Assembly: GCA_031388245.1 (NCBI GenBank)
Contig: JANNED010000292.1
Span: forward strand, 1-10,285
Reading direction: 5' to 3'
Source of the DNA: JANMDU01 sp031388245
GTDB taxonomy: Bacteria; Pseudomonadota; Gammaproteobacteria; Burkholderiales; Burkholderiaceae_C
DNA length: 10,285 bases
Part shown: one piece after another, positions 6,579 to 10,285 of the stretch
Position numbering within the stretch: the first letter of the stretch is position 1
How the letters are laid out: every line of letters begins with the position of its first letter
Program-made: the position numbers and the translations under genes
The notes under the pieces: generated by a model
Databases searched by the model: none
What the model was told of the DNA's origin: nothing
The model's input: only the letters and a program-made list of their open reading frames with translations

Positions 6579-7556
6579 TTACTGCGGCACCAAGCCCGCC
6601 GCTTTCACCAATTCCGCATGCAGTTTCATGTCACGCGCAATCAGGCGCTGCACATCTTCGGGGCTGCTGGTGGCCACTTCGATGCCGCTCTCAGCCAGTT
6701 TTGCGCGGGTTTCTGCATCAAAGGCCGCAGCGACTGCTTTGTTGAGTTGATCGATGATGGGCTTGGGCGTTTTGGCGGGGGCGAGCAATGCCATCCAAGC
6801 TGAGAGCGTGAGGTCGGCCACGCCGGCTTCTTGCATCGTGGGCACTTGTGGAAACACAGGCGAGCGGGTGGGGCTCATCACGCCCAGCGCATTGAGCGTG
6901 CCGGCTTTCACATGAGGCACAGCTTCGGGCATGACGGCAAACATCGCGTCCACTGTGCCGGCAATCGTGTCGTTGATGGCCAATGCGCCGCCCCGGTAGG
7001 GCACATGCAAGAGCTTGGTTTGCGTGCGCGATTCAAACATCAGGCCGCCCAGATGCTGCGGGCTGCCGTCGCCGGATGAGGCATACGTGATCTTGCCGGG
7101 ATTGGCCTTGGCGGCGGCGATGAATGCGGCCACGGTGGGGTATTTGGCTTTGTCTTTGACGATCATCACCATGGGTTGATTCACCAAGCGCGAGATCGGC
7201 TGAAAATCGGCTTCGGGATCGTAGGGCAGAGTTTTGAAAACGCTTTTGTTGGTCGTCAAAAACGAAGCGGGCGAGACGGTGAGTGTGTAGCCATCAGCGG
7301 GCGCTTTGGCCACCAGCGGCATACCGATTTGACCCGATGCACCACCACGGTTGTCGACCACCACAGGTTGCCCTAAAGAGGTGCTTAATTTTTGACCGAG
7401 CGTGCGCGCGATCATGTCTACGCTGCCGCCAGCGGGGAGGGCGACAATGAACTTGATGGGTTGATCCGGGAATTTGGCCTGAGCATGGGCAAGCCCTGCC
7501 AGAGACAAAGCACTGAGTGCGCCGGTGTAAGCCAAAGAGGTGCGACGTGTGAGCAT
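6579..7556 (-). CDS. Bug-family (tripartite tricarboxylate transporter-type) periplasmic solute-binding protein
   Basis: A 325-residue secreted protein. Residues 1-25 form a Sec signal peptide with an arginine pair at 4-5, hydrophobic core and AHA cleavage motif before Q26. The mature protein shows Bug/TctC landmarks: PIKFIVALPAGGSVDMIAR near the N-terminus, VDNRGGASGQIG, the YASSGDGSPQHL ligand loop, and VPYRGG followed by a G-T-V-D-A-M-F strand. These proteins bind carboxylates or other small acids in the periplasm; the ligand cannot be read from sequence. No TctA or TctB membrane subunits lie nearby, so it is an orphan, as is common in Burkholderiales. GGAG at 7565-7568 is 8 bases before the ATG. 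It converges on scoB over a shared terminator, and its upstream region is unusually rich in palindromes. Confidence 0.94.
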   Translation of the reverse strand: MLTRRTSLAYTGALSALSLAGLAHAQAKFPDQPIKFIVALPAGGSVDMIARTLGQKLSTSLGQPVVVDNRGGASGQIGMPLVAKAPADGYTLTVSPASFLTTNKSVFKTLPYDPEADFQPISRLVNQPMVMIVKDKAKYPTVAAFIAAAKANPGKITYASSGDGSPQHLGGLMFESRTQTKLLHVPYRGGALAINDTIAGTVDAMFAVMPEAVPHVKAGTLNALGVMSPTRSPVFPQVPTMQEAGVADLTLSAWMALLAPAKTPKPIIDQLNKAVAAAFDAETRAKLAESGIEVATSSPEDVQRLIARDMKLHAELVKAAGLVPQ

Positions 7557-7600
7557 GAACAGATCTCCGTGAGTTGATGAAATATTAAACTTGTCAGCAT

Positions 7601-7664
7601 CTTGTTAGAAGCAACAAACAAGATTTTGTATGCAATATGCATGCCAAACTGTATACAGTTTGGC
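7601..7664. promoter_or_regulatory. Cluster of three palindromes upstream of the Bug gene (candidate operators)
   Basis: Within 64 bases there are three inverted repeats. First, CTTGTT and AACAAG arms with a ten-base spacer (7601-7622). Second, ATGCA-ATA-TGCAT (7630-7642), overlapped by an imperfect TTGTATGCAA (7626-7635). Third, a perfect 22-base palindrome at 7643-7664 with left arm GCCAAACTGTA. The GTATACA and GTATGCA cores of the last two are centred 23 bases apart, about two turns, and resemble the TTGTATACAA-type sites of GntR-family regulators. A possible -10 hexamer TAATAT lies between them and the gene (7582-7587, minus strand). No T-tract follows the 22-base hairpin, which argues against a glmM terminator. 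Confidence 0.55.
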
Positions 7665-7748
7665 GGCTTCATGCAAGCAAAGCGTTGACCCATCGAAAGG
7701 TCGCATGCCACTGGGTTGCGCAAGCAGGCGCTTGCAAAACAGGCTGAT

Positions 7749-9083
7749 TTAACTGCTAGCGATCACGTCAACCAAGCGTTGCGCACAGTTTTTTGCCACG
7801 GCTGCATCGCGTGCCTCCACCATCACGCGCACCACAGGCTCCGTGCCGCTAGCGCGAATCAGGATGCGGCCTGCGCTGCCAAGTTGTTGCTCGATCTCTG
7901 CCTGAGCGGGCGCTAACTTCGGATTGGTTGTCCAGTCTTGGCCAGGTTTTAAGCGCACGTTGATGAGCTCTTGGGGGAAGAGCTTTAAATCGCCCAGTAA
8001 ATCAGCCAGTGATTGACCGCTGCGCTGCACCGCTTGCAGCACTTGCAGGGCAGAGATGATGCCATCGCCGGTGGTGTGTTTGTCCAGAGCCAGCAAATGG
8101 CCCGAGCCTTCGCCGCCTAAAAGCCAGCCTTGCTTTTCGAGCTCTTCTAACACGTAGCGATCGCCGACTTTCGCGCGAACGAAGGGCACGCTTTTGGCTG
8201 TGAGGGCGATTTCGACGGCCATGTTGGTCATCAAAGTGCCCACGGCACCATCAACTTTCTCGCCACGCTGCAAACGCTCATTGACCATGAGATACAGCAT
8301 TTCATCGCCATTGAACAAACGGCCATCGCTGGCGACGATTTGCAAGCGATCCGCATCGCCATCGAGGGCAATGCCGTAATGTGCTTGATGGGCTTTGACG
8401 GCGGCAATCAATGCCTCGGGGTGCGTGGCACCCACACCATCGTTGATGTTGATGCCATTGGGCTCGCAGCCGATAGCGATGACTTCTGCGCCCAATTCAT
8501 GAAACACTTTGGGCGCGATTTTGTAGGCGGCGCCATGTGCGCCATCAATGACGATTTTCAAGCCTTTGAGCGTCAGGTCGTTTGCAAATGTGCTCTTGGC
8601 GAACTCGATATAGCGGCCTGCCGCATCGTCTAGGCGGCTGGATTTTCCCAAAGCCGCGCTGCTCTCCCAGATGGGATCATCTCTCAACGCGGCTTCGACG
8701 GCTTGCTCCCAACTGTCTGGCAACTTTGTACCCTGTGCACTGAAAAATTTGATACCGTTGTCGGCAAAGGGGTTGTGGCTCGCAGAAATAACGACACCCA
8801 GATTTGCTCTCAAAGCGCGTGTGAGGTAAGCCACGCCAGGAGTGGGCAAGGGGCCGAGCAGGATCACATCAACGCCCGCAGAATTGAAACCTGACTCGAG
8901 CGCCGATTCGAGCATGTAGCCAGAAATCCGCGTGTCTTTGCCAATCAAGACCGTCGGGTGACTTTCGGTGCGACGCAACACACGGCCTACCGCATGAGCG
9001 AGCTTGAGCATGAAGTCAGGGGTGATCGGTGCCTGCCCGACCGTGCCGCGAATGCCATCTGTACCGAAATATTGTCTGCTCAT
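7749..9083 (-). CDS. glmM: Phosphoglucosamine mutase GlmM
   Basis: A 444-residue, full-length enzyme of the alpha-D-phosphohexomutase family that interconverts glucosamine-6-phosphate and glucosamine-1-phosphate on the way to UDP-GlcNAc, peptidoglycan and LPS. It has the N-terminal FGTDGIRG, the phosphorylated serine S102 in SASHNP, the Mg-binding loop D241-G-D-A-D-R246, the sugar-binding GEGSGH at 324-329 and the phosphate-binding RASGTEP at 410-416. S102 matches the active serine position known in E. coli GlmM. The ATG at 9081-9083 has no obvious ribosome site, but the protein begins exactly as the family does. In many proteobacteria folP and ftsH precede glmM; here an ABC transporter gene precedes it by about 100 bases on the same strand, so glmM may use its own promoter in that gap. 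Confidence 0.97.
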   Translation of the reverse strand: MSRQYFGTDGIRGTVGQAPITPDFMLKLAHAVGRVLRRTESHPTVLIGKDTRISGYMLESALESGFNSAGVDVILLGPLPTPGVAYLTRALRANLGVVISASHNPFADNGIKFFSAQGTKLPDSWEQAVEAALRDDPIWESSAALGKSSRLDDAAGRYIEFAKSTFANDLTLKGLKIVIDGAHGAAYKIAPKVFHELGAEVIAIGCEPNGININDGVGATHPEALIAAVKAHQAHYGIALDGDADRLQIVASDGRLFNGDEMLYLMVNERLQRGEKVDGAVGTLMTNMAVEIALTAKSVPFVRAKVGDRYVLEELEKQGWLLGGEGSGHLLALDKHTTGDGIISALQVLQAVQRSGQSLADLLGDLKLFPQELINVRLKPGQDWTTNPKLAPAQAEIEQQLGSAGRILIRASGTEPVVRVMVEARDAAVAKNCAQRLVDVIASS

Positions 9084-9183
9084 GATACGAAGCTTGTAGA
9101 GTGATTTATGCCTTGATTTTAAGGCAAAAACACGATATGGCCGGCATAGAATATACGCAGGGTGCTATGAAAAACGTAGTGAA

Positions 9184-9981
9184 CTAGGCAGGCTCAGCCA
9201 TCAAGCCTGAAGCGCGCTGCACCTCAATGCGGATCTCTTCGGTCAGCTGCGCTTTCAGTTCCATGAACACGGGCGTGGTTTTGACCGAATAGTGGCGCGG
9301 ATGGGCAATGGCCACAGGCACATCGCATTTGATGCGGCCTGGCCTAGCGCTCATCACCACCACGCGGTTGCCCATGAAGATAGCTTCGTCAATATCATGC
9401 GTCACAAAAAGCACAGTCTTGCGCTCTGCCTCCCAAATGCCTTGCAGCAGCTCTTGCATCAGCTCGCGGGTTTGATGATCGAGCGCGCCGAAGGGCTCGT
9501 CCATCAGCAAAATGCGTGGGTTGTTGGCCAGCGCTCTGGCCAATGCGGTGCGCTGCTGCATGCCGCCCGATAGTTGCTTGGGGAAGTGGTTTTCAAAACC
9601 TTTGAGGCCAACTTTTGCGATGAAGGGATGTGCAATGGAGAGTTGTTCTGCCAAAGCCATGCCCTTCTCGCGCAAACCGAAGCAGACGTTTTCCAACACC
9701 GTGAGCCACGGAAACAGCGTGTAGCTTTGAAACACCATGCCCCGATCTGCGCCAGGCGCAGTGACGGCTTTGCCATCCAGTGTGATGCTGCCGCTGGTGG
9801 GCACATCAAGCCCCGCCACCATGCGCAGCAGTGTGCTTTTGCCGCAGCCCGAAGGCCCGAGGATGGTGATGAAGTCGTTTTCTTGAACGCTCAAGTCGGT
9901 AGCTTGCAGCGCCAAGGTGCTTTTGGCTGCGCCTGTGCCGAGAAAGGTTTTGGAGACGCCTTGGATTTCCAGAATACTCAT
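9184..9981 (-). CDS. ABC transporter ATP-binding protein, NitT/TauT (nitrate/sulfonate/taurine) type
   Basis: A 265-residue ATPase with every nucleotide-binding motif: Walker A GPSGCGKST (42-50), Q-loop Q85, signature LSGGM (137-141), Walker B ILLMDE (157-162) and switch histidine H195. The sequence after the Q-loop, LFPWLTVLENV, and the DHQTRE segment after Walker B are characteristic of the SsuB/TauB/NrtD group. It energises import of a small, usually anionic compound such as a sulfonate, nitrate or an aromatic or pyrimidine-like solute; the substrate is not determined here. Its gene lies 22 bases downstream of the permease gene on the same strand. The ribosome site is weak (a GAAAG-like stretch). 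The binding protein is not in the window and probably lies beyond the right edge. Confidence 0.95.
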   Translation of the reverse strand: MSILEIQGVSKTFLGTGAAKSTLALQATDLSVQENDFITILGPSGCGKSTLLRMVAGLDVPTSGSITLDGKAVTAPGADRGMVFQSYTLFPWLTVLENVCFGLREKGMALAEQLSIAHPFIAKVGLKGFENHFPKQLSGGMQQRTALARALANNPRILLMDEPFGALDHQTRELMQELLQGIWEAERKTVLFVTHDIDEAIFMGNRVVVMSARPGRIKCDVPVAIAHPRHYSVKTTPVFMELKAQLTEEIRIEVQRASGLMAEPA

Positions 9982-10003
9982 ACCGATCTTTCGCTCTCAA
10001 GCT

Positions 10004-10285
10004 TCACAGTTTGGCCCAAGGAAATAACTTGCGGTTTAACGCCTTGAACGCCAAATCCGTCACCAAGCCAATCACGCCAATCACAATGATGCCGAAGATG
10101 ATTTGATCGGTGGCGAGCAGTGCTTGGCTGTCGGTGATCATGTGGCCAATGCCGCTCGATGCACCAATCAACTCAGCCACGATCACATACGTCCAAGCCC
10201 AGCCAAGCACCATGCGCAATGTTTCAAAAATCTCTGGCGCACTGCTGGGCACAAGCACGCGCATGACAATGCCTTGGTCGGTGGC
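10004..10285 (-). CDS. ABC transporter permease, NitT/TauT type, C-terminal part (partial)
   Basis: The reading frame is open to the window edge and gives the last 93 residues. The conserved permease segment is visible: VPSSAPEIFETLR, then a membrane helix and an AELIGASSGIGHMI stretch, the usual SsuC/TauC pattern just after the EAA loop. A final membrane helix (FGIIVIGVIGLV) and a basic tail ending in FPWAKL complete it, with no truncation at the C-terminus. An internal ATG at 10262-10264 is not the start, because homology continues upstream of it. It is the membrane partner of the adjoining ATPase. Confidence 0.92.
   Translation of the reverse strand, partial: ATDQGIVMRVLVPSSAPEIFETLRMVLGWAWTYVIVAELIGASSGIGHMITDSQALLATDQIIFGIIVIGVIGLVTDLAFKALNRKLFPWAKL

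Noticed and set aside
7720..7735. Hairpin GCAAGC-AGGC-GCTTGC just after the glmM stop
   Set aside because: A six-base-pair stem with no T-tract after it on the minus strand; too weak to call as the glmM terminator.
9137..9187. 16-codon plus-strand frame in the gap upstream of glmM, ending inside the ABC gene
   Set aside because: No ribosome site and no recognisable sequence; very short frames like this are expected by chance.

Overview
The window looks like part of a chromosome from a betaproteobacterium of the order Burkholderiales, possibly Comamonadaceae or a relative. The reasons are a Bug-family periplasmic binding protein, a HAD phosphatase–Rieske–S49 peptidase gene string that is a familiar block in this order, a two-subunit CoA transferase beside a PAS-LuxR regulator, and moderately GC-rich sequence. 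There are no RNA genes, insertion sequences, prophage genes or CRISPR arrays. Coding density is high and no gene-free stretch exceeds about 200 bases.

Layout. (1) 1-720, minus: the first 240 residues of a lipoprotein with two blocks of nine G-T-x-x tetrapeptides; it runs off the left edge. (2) 893-3145, plus: a Gph-like HAD phosphatase, a small Rieske [2Fe-2S] protein and a membrane-anchored S49 (SppA-type) peptidase. (3) 3159-4442, minus: an MFS exporter-like permease, convergent with the peptidase. (4) 4516-5070, minus: a PAS + LuxR-type regulator, divergent from (5) 5164-6512, plus: scoA-scoB, encoding a 3-oxoacid CoA-transferase. The short region between regulator and transferase carries an array of TACGTA elements that looks like an operator. 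(6) 6531-6564: a strong hairpin with an A-tract and a T-tract that can terminate both scoB and the convergent gene. (7) 6579-7556, minus: a Bug solute-binding protein preceded by three palindromes within 64 bases. (8) 7749-9083, minus: glmM, cell-wall precursor synthesis. (9) 9184-10285, minus: the ATPase and the C-terminal part of the permease of a NitT/TauT-type ABC importer, cut by the right edge.

How the genes may work together. The regulator, CoA transferase, MFS permease and Bug protein form a plausible island for uptake and activation of an organic or keto acid, but only the regulator-transferase pairing is supported by structure in the DNA. GlmM and the HAD-Rieske-S49 string are housekeeping-type genes that appear to lack some usual neighbours, which suggests local rearrangement. 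I see no complete new multi-gene system. The most unusual items are the G-T-x-x repeat lipoprotein and the two palindrome-rich regulatory regions at 5090-5127 and 7601-7664.
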